NCBI GenBank assembly: GCA_003252455.1 | Contig: QKED01000069.1 | Location: forward strand, 1 to 47,847 | Direction of reading: 5' to 3' | Length of the DNA stretch: 47,847 bases | Origin: Gammaproteobacteria bacterium | GTDB taxonomy: Bacteria > Pseudomonadota > Gammaproteobacteria > Thiohalomonadales > Thiohalomonadaceae | Shown here: piece after piece, positions 18,708 through 27,954 of the stretch | How positions within the stretch are numbered: position 1 is the stretch's first letter | Layout: every line of letters begins with the position of its first letter | Notes under the pieces: model-generated | What the model saw: only the letters and a program-made list of their open reading frames with translations | The model's database searches: none | What the model was told of the DNA's origin: nothing | Translations under genes and position numbers: made by a program

Positions 18708-21533
18708 ATGCGCTTCGCCTGGGTCACTCTCACAATCATCTTCATGGATATGATGATGAAACTGATCGTCTCGGCGGTCGGTCTGGAGAGTAGCGTCGTA
18801 CTCTGGGGACAGAAGGTGCAGCTGGAGTTGCTGAGCAACAACGCGGCGGCATTCCTGCACTTTTTCCAGCATCAGGAGCTGCGTCTCACGGCCTGGCTAC
18901 TACTCGGCGGTCTGTTGCTGGTCTTTCTGGTGCTGTTTCAGGTGGCCCGTGGTTACCTCAACTCCACCCCTTATACGGGCTTCGGCGTACAGGCGGCGGC
19001 GGGCGGCATCATCGCCCAGGTCTTCGACCTGCTCATCTACGGCACCATACTGCCCCTCTTTCGCCTGGAGGTCGGCCCACACGGCACGCTGCAGCTGGAG
19101 GGGAGCTTCAGCGATGTGGCGATCATCCTCGGCGCCATCACCATGCTCGTCGGTCTGCTGCAGCGTCAGTTCACCCCGCGCGTCCCACAACTGACCCTGG
19201 CCCGCGACCACATTCCCCGGGTCGATTTCAGTAAACTCCCCCGCGGTATCGACAACGTACATATCGATGTGGCGCTGAGCCCGAGCTTTATCCGCTCTGC
19301 CCAGGTGCTCATCGACTATCTGATCGGCAAGTTCCTCAGCCGCAACTTCAACGAGCAGATGCTCACCAAGCTCTCCGACACCACGCTGGACAACTTCCGT
19401 ACCGCTTACACAGAGATGGTGCGTGCGGCGATCTTTCATGCCAAAGAGACCGGCATGACGGTGCGTATCGAGCTGCTACACCTGGCGGTGATCAAGTTCC
19501 TGCAGGAAGAGATCCAAACTCAGACCCTCGTGGCGGTGCAGCGCATCACCGACCGTCAAGGGCGCAACAACGCCATGCGCGACCTCGGCTCGGGCGCCAG
19601 CAGCAGCGATCGCATCAACAAGATGTTTCTGAATCGCAACGCACTCTTCTACAAGGTAAGCCAGGCCCTCTTCCGCCTGCTGCTGAAAACCGAGAACAGT
19701 ACGTTGCGCAAGCTGCAGTCGGCGGTGCACGGCGAGGAGCAGGAGATGGCCATCACCGCCATGAGCGTGCCCCTGGTACAGGCCGCCTCCCCCATCGACG
19801 AGGATGTTCTGCTCTCGCGCTATGTGCTCCTCGGACACATGGACAGCGACCCCTTCAACTTCCCCCGCGTCGACAACCTACTCAGTCAGGTGTTCGCCAA
19901 CTGCCTTTCGGCCCTGGAGCCACGCCGTAGCTCGAAGCACCAGCCCGAGCCCGAAGGCGACGAGCTGTTCGACGCCACCGCCACGGTCACCAAGGAGCTC
20001 TCCGAGGACATGGCCGGTACCGGCGAGTACCTGCGTGCCCTCAACCAGAGTTCCGTGCTGATGGTGCCGGAAAATATTACCCGCCTGCTCGACCAGAATT
20101 GGCTCGACGGCGAGCTGATGCGCGCCCGCGAAAACAGCGACCGGGCGATGGTCAAGATGCTCTCACGCCAGAGGCGCTTTCAGCGCGCGCAGATGGCCAA
20201 CCTGCGCAACGCCCTGGAGAACGCCAACCTCATCTCCACCCTCCTGTGTGCCTATGAGGTGGCCGAGCTCTACCATCGCCACCCAACCTGCCGCCACCCC
20301 GGGCTACTGATGAAGGCGATGAATCAGGAGGACAACTGGTTCTCCACCCGACGCCGCATCCAGACCTTCTACCGTAGTAATCGTGACCTCCCCCCCATGA
20401 AAGAGGTGCTGGAGGCGATTAAACGGGTACGCAAGCGCAGCGATGGCAACCTGGAGGAGCTGCTGCTGCGCTTCGCCCGCGACTTCGCCAACTACCGGCA
20501 CGACCTGCGCCTCGACTTCCTGGTCCAACAGTTGCTCAACGAGATCCGCATCCTCGTCGACGAGCGCGATATCCTCACCTCGCGTTCCAATCAGACCCTG
20601 CATGAATACCTCGCCGCCTCGGAGCAGACCGGGGGAATGGCGGGCATCAAGTCACATGTGATCATCAAGGCCGATCTACGCGGCTCCACCACGGTCACCG
20701 ACGAGCTGATCCGGCGTAAGCTCAATCCAGCCACCCACTTCCACCGCCACTTCTTTCAGCCGATCAACGAGGTGATCCAGAACTTTGGCGCGGAAAAGGT
20801 CTTCATCGAGGGCGACGCCGTCATTCTGATCATCACCGAGGTCGACACCAGCCACGACGAGCACCTCACGGTTAGCCGCGCCTGCGGGCTCGCCTCCGGC
20901 ATCATGCGCGTGGTGGAGCAGCAAAACATCCAACTACAACACCTACAGCTCCCGCTGGTGGAGTTGGGCATCGGTATCGCCTATAACCCTACCCCGCCGC
21001 GCTACCTCTACGATGGCGACAACCGCATCACCATATCCCCAGCCATCAACCGCGCCGATCGCCTCTCGGCCTGCGCCCAAGGGCTGCGCACCTGGCTGGC
21101 CGATCAGAAGGTACCCAGTTACTTCCATGGCTCGGTCTACGAGCCCTCGGACCTGGTCGCACAGCTCGGGCAGAAGGCGCAGAAAGATATGGTCTACAAC
21201 CAGAACGGCATCATCATGGAGCCGGTCGCCTTCGACAAACTGACCAAAGAGCTGAAGCTCTCACGCATTCGCAACACCATCGACACCTTCAGCGACAGCA
21301 CCTTCTACATCTCACGCTACCCTGACGTTAACGGTAACTATCACGTACTGGTAGTGCGTGAGGCGCCGGTACGCATCTTCGACACTGCCAACGGGTATCT
21401 GGAGTCCGAGCTGATCGAGGGCCGCAAGTTCTACGAGGTGATCTACGACCGCCAGGTGTTGAAGATGCTGCAGAAGGTGCAGAAGAGCGGCACGGGACCT
21501 AAGACACCGATCAATACCCGTCTGGTGAAGTAA
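18708..21533 (+). CDS. Membrane protein with class III cyclase-like domain
   Basis: From the ATG at 18708 the protein has 941 residues. The frame is open further back to 18330, but that part overlaps the divergent gene and lacks protein-like composition. Three hydrophobic segments lie at about 5-25, 60-85 and 100-150. A long helical region of about 450 residues follows. Residues about 645-830 resemble a class III nucleotidyl cyclase: KADLRGST (Asp656) and FIEGDAVIL (Asp703) match the two metal-binding sites, and ISPAINRADRLS has the Asn781/Arg785 pair of the transition state. The domain is far from well-known cyclases, so activity and nucleotide choice are uncertain. I do not recognise the middle region. 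Confidence 0.72.
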   Translation: MRFAWVTLTIIFMDMMMKLIVSAVGLESSVVLWGQKVQLELLSNNAAAFLHFFQHQELRLTAWLLLGGLLLVFLVLFQVARGYLNSTPYTGFGVQAAAGGIIAQVFDLLIYGTILPLFRLEVGPHGTLQLEGSFSDVAIILGAITMLVGLLQRQFTPRVPQLTLARDHIPRVDFSKLPRGIDNVHIDVALSPSFIRSAQVLIDYLIGKFLSRNFNEQMLTKLSDTTLDNFRTAYTEMVRAAIFHAKETGMTVRIELLHLAVIKFLQEEIQTQTLVAVQRITDRQGRNNAMRDLGSGASSSDRINKMFLNRNALFYKVSQALFRLLLKTENSTLRKLQSAVHGEEQEMAITAMSVPLVQAASPIDEDVLLSRYVLLGHMDSDPFNFPRVDNLLSQVFANCLSALEPRRSSKHQPEPEGDELFDATATVTKELSEDMAGTGEYLRALNQSSVLMVPENITRLLDQNWLDGELMRARENSDRAMVKMLSRQRRFQRAQMANLRNALENANLISTLLCAYEVAELYHRHPTCRHPGLLMKAMNQEDNWFSTRRRIQTFYRSNRDLPPMKEVLEAIKRVRKRSDGNLEELLLRFARDFANYRHDLRLDFLVQQLLNEIRILVDERDILTSRSNQTLHEYLAASEQTGGMAGIKSHVIIKADLRGSTTVTDELIRRKLNPATHFHRHFFQPINEVIQNFGAEKVFIEGDAVILIITEVDTSHDEHLTVSRACGLASGIMRVVEQQNIQLQHLQLPLVELGIGIAYNPTPPRYLYDGDNRITISPAINRADRLSACAQGLRTWLADQKVPSYFHGSVYEPSDLVAQLGQKAQKDMVYNQNGIIMEPVAFDKLTKELKLSRIRNTIDTFSDSTFYISRYPDVNGNYHVLVVREAPVRIFDTANGYLESELIEGRKFYEVIYDRQVLKMLQKVQKSGTGPKTPINTRLVK

Positions 21534-21565
21534 CTGTTCGCGTAACAGTCGATGTGTCATGCAAC

Positions 21566-21593
21566 AAAAAAGCCGCACAGTGTGCGGCTTTTG
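21566..21593. terminator. Bidirectional terminator, cyclase-like gene and amt
   Basis: AAAAAGCCGCAC pairs with GTGCGGCTTTT around a three-base loop. A runs on the left and T runs on the right make it usable from both strands, fitting its place between convergent genes. Confidence 0.85.
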
Positions 21594-21643
21594 CTCGTCT
21601 GCTCGTCCAGTGGCGGCACCCTATGCGGGTCCGGCTCCTAGAC

Positions 21644-22840
21644 TCAACGGTCGTAATCAGGTGAAGAGGCGATACGGTGGATAGCCAGATCGGCGCCGTG
21701 GTACTCCTCCTCCTCACTGAGACGGATCCCCATGAGCGCCTTGATGGCCCCGTAGACGGCGAACCCGCCGATACCGGCGATCGTGATCCCCACCAGCGTC
21801 CCGACGAGCTGCGCCAGGAAGCTGACCCCGCCGAGGCCACCGAACGTCTCCAGTCCGAAGAGACCCGCGGCGATACCACCCCAGGCGCCACACAGACCGT
21901 GGAGAGGCCAGACACCGAGCACATCGTCGATCCTCAGACGGTTTTGTGCCACGGTAAAGGTCCAGACGAAGAGGGCCCCGGCCACACCACCCACGACCAA
22001 GGCACCGAGTGGGTGCATCACATCGGAACCGGCGCACACGGCCACCAGACCGGCCAGCGGGCCGTTATGCACAAAGCCGGGGTCGTTTTTGCCAGCCGCC
22101 AGCGAGGTGAGAATGCCACCGACCATGGCCATCAGTGAGTTGACGGCCACCAGACCGCTGATCCCCTGCAGTGTCTGTGCCGACATGACGTTGAAGCCGA
22201 ACCAGCCCACGGTAAGGATCCATGCCCCCAGGGCCAAGAAGGGAATACTCGACGGCGGATGGGCGTAGACCTCACCATTCTTGCCATAGCGTCCCTTACG
22301 ATGGCCGAGCAGCACCACGGCCCCGAGCGCTAACCACCCCCCCATGGCGTGCACCACCACAGAACCGGCGAAGTCATGGAAGCGGGCCCCGGTGAGCCGT
22401 TCCAGCCAGTCCTGAAAGCCGTAATTGCCGTTCCAGATCATCCCCTCGAAGAAGGGATAGATGAACGAGACCAGGATCAGGGTCGCCAGCAGTTGCGGGT
22501 AGAAGCGAGCACGCTCGGCGATTCCACCCGAGATGATCGCCGGTATCGCCGCCGCAAAGGTGAGGAGAAAGAAGAACTTTACCAGCTCATAACCCGAGCG
22601 CTCGGTGAGGGCCAAGGCCGGGGCGAAGAAGTTGATCTCGTAGGCGATGGCGTAGCCGATGAAAAAATAGGCGATGGTCGACACGGCGAAATCAGAGATG
22701 ATCTTCACCAGGGCATTGACCTGATTCTTATGCCGTACGGTGCCCACCTCTAAAAAGGCGAAACCTGCATGCATGGCGAGCACCATAATGGCGCCCAGCA
22801 GGATGAAGAGAACATCGTTGGCAGCGTTTATTGTGTCCAT
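21644..22840 (-). CDS. amt: Ammonium transporter Amt
   Basis: The protein is an Amt/Mep/Rh-family ammonium channel of 398 residues in the inner membrane with about 11 helices. The start at 22840 (MDTINAAN) follows a GGGGAG ribosome site; an upstream in-frame ATG at 22882 is not supported. The N-terminal helix MHAGFAFLEVGTVRHKN is diagnostic. The twin-His pore is in VVHAMGGW and in WPLHGLCGAWGG. No glnK (PII) gene is adjacent, unlike the usual glnK-amtB pair. A sigma54-like promoter and NtrC-like sites upstream suggest induction under nitrogen limitation. Confidence 0.95.
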   Translation of the reverse strand: MDTINAANDVLFILLGAIMVLAMHAGFAFLEVGTVRHKNQVNALVKIISDFAVSTIAYFFIGYAIAYEINFFAPALALTERSGYELVKFFFLLTFAAAIPAIISGGIAERARFYPQLLATLILVSFIYPFFEGMIWNGNYGFQDWLERLTGARFHDFAGSVVVHAMGGWLALGAVVLLGHRKGRYGKNGEVYAHPPSSIPFLALGAWILTVGWFGFNVMSAQTLQGISGLVAVNSLMAMVGGILTSLAAGKNDPGFVHNGPLAGLVAVCAGSDVMHPLGALVVGGVAGALFVWTFTVAQNRLRIDDVLGVWPLHGLCGAWGGIAAGLFGLETFGGLGGVSFLAQLVGTLVGITIAGIGGFAVYGAIKALMGIRLSEEEEYHGADLAIHRIASSPDYDR

Positions 22841-22875
22841 ATCTACTCCCCTTATGAAAAATGCGGGCAGTAGCA

Positions 22876-22891
22876 AGCACAAATCGCACCA
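22876..22891 (-). promoter_or_regulatory. Sigma54-like promoter of amt
   Basis: On the minus strand TGGTGCG-N4-GTGCT keeps the GG-N10-GC spacing of -24/-12 promoters (GG at 22890-22889, GC at 22878-22877). The start codon is 36 bases further. The same segment is part of a GCAC-N7-GTGC dyad (22886-22900) that equals the NtrC core pattern, so one reading may be accidental. Confidence 0.5.
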
Positions 22892-22956
22892 ATTTTGTGC
22901 TCATATAGACGACAACCTAAAGCGATACGAGAAAACAACGAGATATAGTAGCTATT

Positions 22957-23028
22957 TTGGTGCGCAAGACTTAGATGCAGCCCGTTATGACGGCTATGGC
23001 AGAGACAGCCGGATCTTCTGCGCACCAA
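22957..23028 (-). promoter_or_regulatory. NtrC-like sites upstream of amt
   Basis: TTGGTGCGCA (22957-22966) and its exact reverse complement TGCGCACCAA (23019-23028) form a 10-base inverted pair 80-150 bases upstream of the sigma54-like promoter. Each resembles one half of the NtrC site (TGGTGCA/TGCACCA). The distance is right for an enhancer, but neither is a full dyad. Confidence 0.4.
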
Positions 23029-23040
23029 TATATGGCAAAT

Positions 23041-23424
23041 TTAGCTATTCTGCCCCCAAATGGTGTGTAACCGCTCAGGGAGTTGCATGGGATCGAAGGG
23101 CTTGGCGATCACCTCCAAGGCCCCAAGGCTCTTGTAGTGCTGCACCTCCTGTGGCTGTACCTTGGCGGTCATGAAGATCACCGGGATCGATGCCGTGCTC
23201 GGGTCGGCGCGGAGGGCGGCCAGGGTGGCAGGGCCATCAAGGCCCGGCATCATCACATCGAGCAGGATCAACTCAGGGGAAAATCCTTTGACCCGTTTTA
23301 GCGCCGCTTCACCAGAGCCGCACACCTCGACCTGGAACTGTCCGACCATCTCCAACGAGAGACGCACCACGGCCTGTATATCGGGCTCATCTTCTACCAA
23401 CAGGATACGGTTCAATCTGCTCAT
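23041..23424 (-). CDS. Single-domain response regulator (CheY-like)
   Basis: The protein has 127 residues and consists only of a receiver domain. The acidic pocket is EDE (11-13), the phosphoacceptor is Asp56 (ILLDVMMPGLDGP), the switch Thr is Thr86 (FMTAK) and the conserved Lys is Lys108 (AKPFDP). There is no output domain, so it must act by protein contact. No histidine kinase lies nearby, so its partner is unknown. It lies 36 bases downstream of mazG on the same strand and may be co-transcribed with it. Confidence 0.92.
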   Translation of the reverse strand: MSRLNRILLVEDEPDIQAVVRLSLEMVGQFQVEVCGSGEAALKRVKGFSPELILLDVMMPGLDGPATLAALRADPSTASIPVIFMTAKVQPQEVQHYKSLGALEVIAKPFDPMQLPERLHTIWGQNS

Positions 23425-23460
23425 CTGCGCTTTACTCCTGATCTCAATGGTGGGTGAGGA

Positions 23461-24222
23461 CTACTCGGCATACGCCCGCCAGGCGGCCTGCAGTTGTGGC
23501 TGATCTTGGCGCTCGAAGGCCGCGCCCTGGGCCTGCTCGAACGCCTTGAAGCGCCGCTCAAAGTCGCGATTGGCTTGACGTAGCGCCGATTCAGCATCCA
23601 CCCCCTGCGTGCGTGCGTAGGCGACACAGGCAAACAACAGCTCGCCGCAGCGGACCTCGGGTGAGCGTGTGTCGGCAGAGGGGCTATTCAGCCGCGTGTA
23701 TGCGGCGTCGAGCAACGCCTGCCCTGCCAACTCAAGCCCCGCACGCGCGGCACGTTGCTGGAGCTTCTGCGCCCGCACCAACGCCGGCAGGCCCAGCGTC
23801 ACCCCGTCGAGACGGGAGGCACCGATAGCGCCTGTAATAGCACTACGTTCACGCTGCTTTTGCACCTCCCACGCCTCGGTCTGGGCATCGGCGTCGCCCA
23901 CCTGCTCACCAGCGAAGACGTGGGGGTGACGGCGGATCATCTTGTCGACGATCGCGGCCACCACGTCCTGGAAGTCGAAGTGCCCTTGCTCAGAGGCCAT
24001 CTGCGCATGGAATACCACTTGAAACAGCAGGTCACCCAGCTCGTCGCGCAGCTCCCCCATGGCGTCACGGGCGATGGCATCGCTCACCTCGTAGGCCTCC
24101 TCCAAGGTGTAGGGGGCGATAGTGGCGAAGCTCTGCTCGCGGTCCCAGGGACAGCCCTCCTCGGGGTCGCGCAACTTGGCCATGATGGCGAGAAGATGGT
24201 CGATCGAGGTCTGCGGGTTCAT
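23461..24222 (-). CDS. mazG: Nucleoside triphosphate pyrophosphohydrolase MazG
   Basis: MazG hydrolyses (d)NTPs to monophosphates and pyrophosphate. It is thought to clean the nucleotide pool and to lower ppGpp in some settings. The 253-residue protein opens with a typical DHLLAIMAKLRDPEEGCPWDREQ. The helical metal site is EEAYEVSDAI with DELGDLLFQVVFHAQ. A second, diverged half follows, as usual for full-length MazG. The stop is 36 bases from the response-regulator start. Confidence 0.95.
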   Translation of the reverse strand: MNPQTSIDHLLAIMAKLRDPEEGCPWDREQSFATIAPYTLEEAYEVSDAIARDAMGELRDELGDLLFQVVFHAQMASEQGHFDFQDVVAAIVDKMIRRHPHVFAGEQVGDADAQTEAWEVQKQRERSAITGAIGASRLDGVTLGLPALVRAQKLQQRAARAGLELAGQALLDAAYTRLNSPSADTRSPEVRCGELLFACVAYARTQGVDAESALRQANRDFERRFKAFEQAQGAAFERQDQPQLQAAWRAYAE

Positions 24223-24252
24223 GCGCTACACCGGGCGGGGTTCAGAAATGCG

Positions 24253-24274
24253 AAGAGCCCCAAAAGGGGCTCTT
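24253..24274 (-). terminator. Stem-loop after the LysM lipoprotein gene
   Basis: AAGAGCCCC and GGGGCTCTT form a perfect 9-base-pair stem around a four-base loop. It lies 60 bases past the lipoprotein stop. The T run is short on the minus strand, so termination is likely but not certain. Confidence 0.6.
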
Positions 24275-24333
24275 GCGCTATCACGATCGCCTTTCAGGAT
24301 CGCAGAGGGGATATGCCATCCCCTCACGATCGC

Positions 24334-24879
24334 TTACTTGGCCAGATAGTCCAGGTCGACCTGCTCGACGGTACCCATGGACCAGGCACCGCGGGTGCGG
24401 GCGTGGGCAACGGCCGCGTCGATATCGGACTGGCTGGAGTCACGCTTGATGGTCAGGACCTGATCGGGGTAGATAAGGTCGGCATCGCGGATCTGGTCAC
24501 GGTTGGCCTTGTAGATGAGCGGCCACTGATAGGGATTGCCGTAGATGCTCTCCTTGGCGGAGATGGTCCACAGATTGTCACCACGCACCACGGTGTAGGT
24601 GTCGTCTGCGGGGGCCTTCTGCACCTCGGGTTCGGCGGCCTTCTCAGGTACCACGATGGGCTTACGCACCATGCTGGCGGCGGGTTCGCTCTTCTCGGCC
24701 AGTGAACCGAGGGCGGCGCCAATCACACCACCCACCACGGCACCACCGGCGGCGGTACCACCAATCTCGGTGGCACCACCAATGATGGCGCCAGCAACCA
24801 GACCAGAGTTACGGTCAAAACTTGCGCAACCAGAAACCAGTCCAACAGTAACGGCCAAAGCCAGAGTCTTTTTCATCAT
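24334..24879 (-). CDS. LysM-domain lipoprotein
   Basis: The protein has 181 residues. A lipoprotein signal peptide ends in LVSGC (Cys18), so it should be acylated and anchored; the residue after Cys is Ala, which favours the outer membrane. Residues 27-62 are a glycine-zipper stretch (GAIIGGATEIGGTAAGG). A LysM domain lies at about 93-140 (YTVVRGDNLWTISAKESIYGNP) and would bind peptidoglycan. The function beyond a wall-binding envelope protein is unknown. The start has two ATGs in a row after AGGAA. Confidence 0.88.
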   Translation of the reverse strand: MMKKTLALAVTVGLVSGCASFDRNSGLVAGAIIGGATEIGGTAAGGAVVGGVIGAALGSLAEKSEPAASMVRKPIVVPEKAAEPEVQKAPADDTYTVVRGDNLWTISAKESIYGNPYQWPLIYKANRDQIRDADLIYPDQVLTIKRDSSQSDIDAAVAHARTRGAWSMGTVEQVDLDYLAK

Positions 24880-25323
24880 TGTTGATTCCTCAACCCTATC
24901 CCGAAATTTATCGTTTATAGCAAGTGCGGACCCAAGACGGGTAGTCTCCTGCCCGGCGTGTCGCTAGCGAAGGTTCACTACTCCTCGACCGATCGCTAGG
25001 CCATCGCGCTCCCGAGCCAGGTACCGCAGAAAATCGTGCAGCAGCTGCCCATGCGAACCGTCGCCATCATTCTACACCAGCGGCAATATATGTCACTATA
25101 AACGACCCGCTCTCAGGCAGAATTTCGCCACTTTTGCGTGACAATCCGCGGTCATTTAGAGTGACGACTATCGATCGCAAGGTACTCGCCTACCCGTGTC
25201 GGCGTCAAACTGAGCTGTGAAAAGCGTGCGCTGGCTCTCGCTGTGGGTCAGTGCCCGGTTGGGTGCGACAAGGCACAGGGGGACGCGACATGTGCGAACA
25301 GATTGCGGATAATACCCCCCTGT
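24880..25323. other. Divergent intergenic region, no gene recognised
   Basis: About 440 bases lie between the divergent LysM-lipoprotein and patatin genes. It must hold both promoters; TATAAA at about 24914-24919 (read on the minus strand) is a -10 candidate without a good -35. No RNA gene or repeat was recognised. An in-frame GTG at 25243 could extend the patatin gene but adds unrelated sequence. Confidence 0.5.
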
Positions 25324-26340
25324 ATGACAGAGAATCCCACCCCATCACCCTCGCGCCCGAAACTCGGGCTCGCCCTCGGTAGTGGTTCGGCACGCGGCTG
25401 GGCCCATATCGGCGTGATCCGTGCGCTGGAGGAGCAAGGGCTGATACCCGATGTGATCTGCGGCTGCTCCATCGGCGCTCTGGTTGGCGGGGCCTATGCT
25501 GCCGGGGCCCTGGATCGACTGACCGATTGGGTGCGTGCCCTCGACCGCTGGCAGATCGTCAAGCTGATGGATGTCTCTCTGGAGGGGGGGCTGATCGAGG
25601 GGGATGTACTGATGTCCGACTTCGGCCAGCAGTTGGCCGACCTCAGCATCGAACAGCTCCCCCGCCCCTTCTCTTGTGTAGCCACCGATTTGCGCACCGG
25701 ACGCGAGGTGTGGCTGCGCGAGGGGTCGCTGCTCGACGCGGTGCGTGCCTCTATCGCCCTGCCGGGGCTGTTCACACCTTTCCACCACCAGGGACGCTGG
25801 CTGGTCGATGGTGGCCTGGTCAACCCGATCCCGGTCTCCATCTGCCGAGCCATGGGCGCCGAGCACATCATCGCCGTCAACCTCAATGGCGATATCGTCG
25901 GCAAGCATCTACGTGACGCCGAGGCACAGGTTACCCCCGGCTGGGGCTTCGGCAACCGCCCGCAGGACCTGCTACGTCAGTGGTATGAACGCATCAACGG
26001 AGACCTACTGAGCCGCGTGGAGCCACTCCTCGACCGACTCGGCATCGTCGATGAGCCATCCGAGCGGCAAGACCCTCGGTCGAAGCTACCGACCCCTGGT
26101 CTATTCGAGGTAACCGCCTCGGCGATCAACATCATGCAGGACCGCATCACACGCAGCCGGATGGCCGGTGACCCACCCGACCTGCTCATCTCCCCGCGCC
26201 TGGCCCACTTGGGTCTGATGGAGTTCGACCGCGCAGAGGAGGCGATCGAGGAGGGCTATCGCGCAGTACAGCGCCAGCTCACCACGCTCAACGAGTTGTT
26301 TGCCAGGTCATCGAGTGACAAAACGCGAGATCGACGCTGA
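25324..26340 (+). CDS. rssA: Patatin-like phospholipase family protein (RssA type)
   Basis: The protein has 338 residues. The patatin fold is clear: oxyanion loop GSGSARGWAHIGVIRALEE near the N-terminus, nucleophile Ser in GCSIGAL, and the catalytic Asp in DGGLVNPIP. Family members are serine lipid acyl hydrolases; the RssA subgroup has no settled substrate. No signal peptide is seen, so it is probably cytosolic or membrane-peripheral. The ATG at 25324 was chosen because the family similarity begins about 15 residues in; the ribosome site is weak. Confidence 0.9.
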   Translation: MTENPTPSPSRPKLGLALGSGSARGWAHIGVIRALEEQGLIPDVICGCSIGALVGGAYAAGALDRLTDWVRALDRWQIVKLMDVSLEGGLIEGDVLMSDFGQQLADLSIEQLPRPFSCVATDLRTGREVWLREGSLLDAVRASIALPGLFTPFHHQGRWLVDGGLVNPIPVSICRAMGAEHIIAVNLNGDIVGKHLRDAEAQVTPGWGFGNRPQDLLRQWYERINGDLLSRVEPLLDRLGIVDEPSERQDPRSKLPTPGLFEVTASAINIMQDRITRSRMAGDPPDLLISPRLAHLGLMEFDRAEEAIEEGYRAVQRQLTTLNELFARSSSDKTRDRR

Positions 26341-26397
26341 AACGCGGTGCTTGCCTGGACGAGCAGGGGTGCCGTGCATCAGCATTTATTGAACATG

Positions 26398-26409
26398 GTA
26401 CTTAAGTAC
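26398..26409. promoter_or_regulatory. Perfect 12-base palindrome upstream of ugd
   Basis: GTACTTAAGTAC is a perfect dyad 174 bases before the ugd start. It could be an operator, but no regulator is known for it here. Confidence 0.3.
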
Positions 26410-26582
26410 ATAACGACCATCGCAGATCGCCACGGCGACGCGGCAGGCGCGGTTTCCCTTGACGATCAACTATGAAACAATGTCGCGCCACAGTGGGGCC
26501 ATCCGCATGACCTTTGCGCCACTCGTCACCGCCCCAGCCTCGATCTTCCGACAAAATTTACCTTAACCTTAGAGTAAGCAAT

Positions 26583-27926
26583 GTGAACATCGTAGTTATT
26601 GGAACTGGTTATGTAGGTTTGGTTACAGGGACCTGTTTTGCTGAGACTGGCAACAACGTCATCTGTGTGGATATCGATGAAAAGAAGGTCTCAGGCCTGA
26701 AAAACGGCATTATGCCCATCTACGAGCCTGGTCTCGAAGAGATGGTGGTGCGTAACCACAAAGAGGGCCGCCTACACTTCACCACCTCCCTGGCCGAGGC
26801 GTGCAAAGAGGCCTCTATCCACTTCATCGCCGTTGGTACACCCCCGGGTGAAGACGGTTCTGCCGACCTGCAGTACGTGCTCGGTGTCGCCCGCGAACTG
26901 GGCAAGCACATGCGCGATGGCTTCAATGTCGTGGTCGACAAATCTACCGTACCGGTCGGCACCGCCGACAAGGTCACCTCCGTCATCAACGAAGAGCTGG
27001 CGCAGCGTCAGCACGGGGTCACCTTCGAGGTGGTCTCCAACCCCGAGTTCCTCAAAGAGGGGGCGGCCATCGACGATTTCATGCGCCCCGACCGCGTGGT
27101 CATCGGCTCCAACACCGAAGAGGGTGGTCGCCTGATGCGCGAACTCTACGCCCCGATCACCCGTAGCCATGAACGTGCCCTGGTGATGGGCGTGCGCGAT
27201 GCGGAGATGACCAAGTACGCCGCCAACGCCCTGCTCGCGACCAAGATCTCCTTCATGAACGAGCTAGCTGGCCTGTGCGAGATCCTCGGTGCCGACGTGG
27301 AACAGGTGCGCCTGGGTATTGGCTCCGACACCCGTATCGGCTACCACTTCATCTACCCCGGCTGCGGCTACGGTGGTTCCTGCTTCCCCAAGGACGTCAA
27401 GGCCCTCATCAGTATGAGTGAAGAGGTCGGCCTAGAGCCCCTAGTGCTGCGAGCCGTCGAGGATCGCAATGACCTGCAGAAGCAGCGCCTGTTCGACAAG
27501 ATCACCGGCCGCTACGGCGACGACCTCAGCGGCAAGACCTTTGGTATCTGGGGCCTGGCCTTCAAACCCGGGACCGACGACATGCGTGAGGCCCCCTCCC
27601 TCGTGCTGATCAATGCCCTGGTCGCCGCCGGTGCCAAGATCAAGGCCCATGACCCGGTCGCCCTGGAGACCACCACTGCTGAACTGCCCGCCGAGTGGCT
27701 GGAGAACGGTACCGTGAGCCTCTTCGAGCACCAGTACGACGCCCTCGAAGGCACCGACGCCATGGTCCTGGTCACCGAGTGGAAGCCATTCCGCTCCCCC
27801 GACTTCGATATCATCAAATCCAAGCTCAAGGAGCCGGTGATCTTCGATGGTCGCAACCAATACAACCCTGCGCAGATGGCCAAACTCGGCTTCGAGTACC
27901 GCGCTATCGGTCGCGGTATCAGCTAA
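26583..27926 (+). CDS. ugd: UDP-glucose 6-dehydrogenase
   Basis: Ugd oxidises UDP-glucose to UDP-glucuronate with NAD in two steps. The start is a GTG at 26583, giving 447 residues that begin with [19 protein letters not shown], a Rossmann NAD-binding motif at the very N-terminus. The in-frame extension to 26514 has no family similarity, and the ATG at 26581 is out of frame. The catalytic Cys is in [11 protein letters not shown], near residue 265. The next gene uses the product to make UDP-xylose, so the two form a short nucleotide-sugar pathway at the head of a glycan cluster. Confidence 0.96.
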   Translation: MNIVVIGTGYVGLVTGTCFAETGNNVICVDIDEKKVSGLKNGIMPIYEPGLEEMVVRNHKEGRLHFTTSLAEACKEASIHFIAVGTPPGEDGSADLQYVLGVARELGKHMRDGFNVVVDKSTVPVGTADKVTSVINEELAQRQHGVTFEVVSNPEFLKEGAAIDDFMRPDRVVIGSNTEEGGRLMRELYAPITRSHERALVMGVRDAEMTKYAANALLATKISFMNELAGLCEILGADVEQVRLGIGSDTRIGYHFIYPGCGYGGSCFPKDVKALISMSEEVGLEPLVLRAVEDRNDLQKQRLFDKITGRYGDDLSGKTFGIWGLAFKPGTDDMREAPSLVLINALVAAGAKIKAHDPVALETTTAELPAEWLENGTVSLFEHQYDALEGTDAMVLVTEWKPFRSPDFDIIKSKLKEPVIFDGRNQYNPAQMAKLGFEYRAIGRGIS

Positions 27927-27954
27927 ACACACCCTCTAGAGGTCTCCAGACAAG

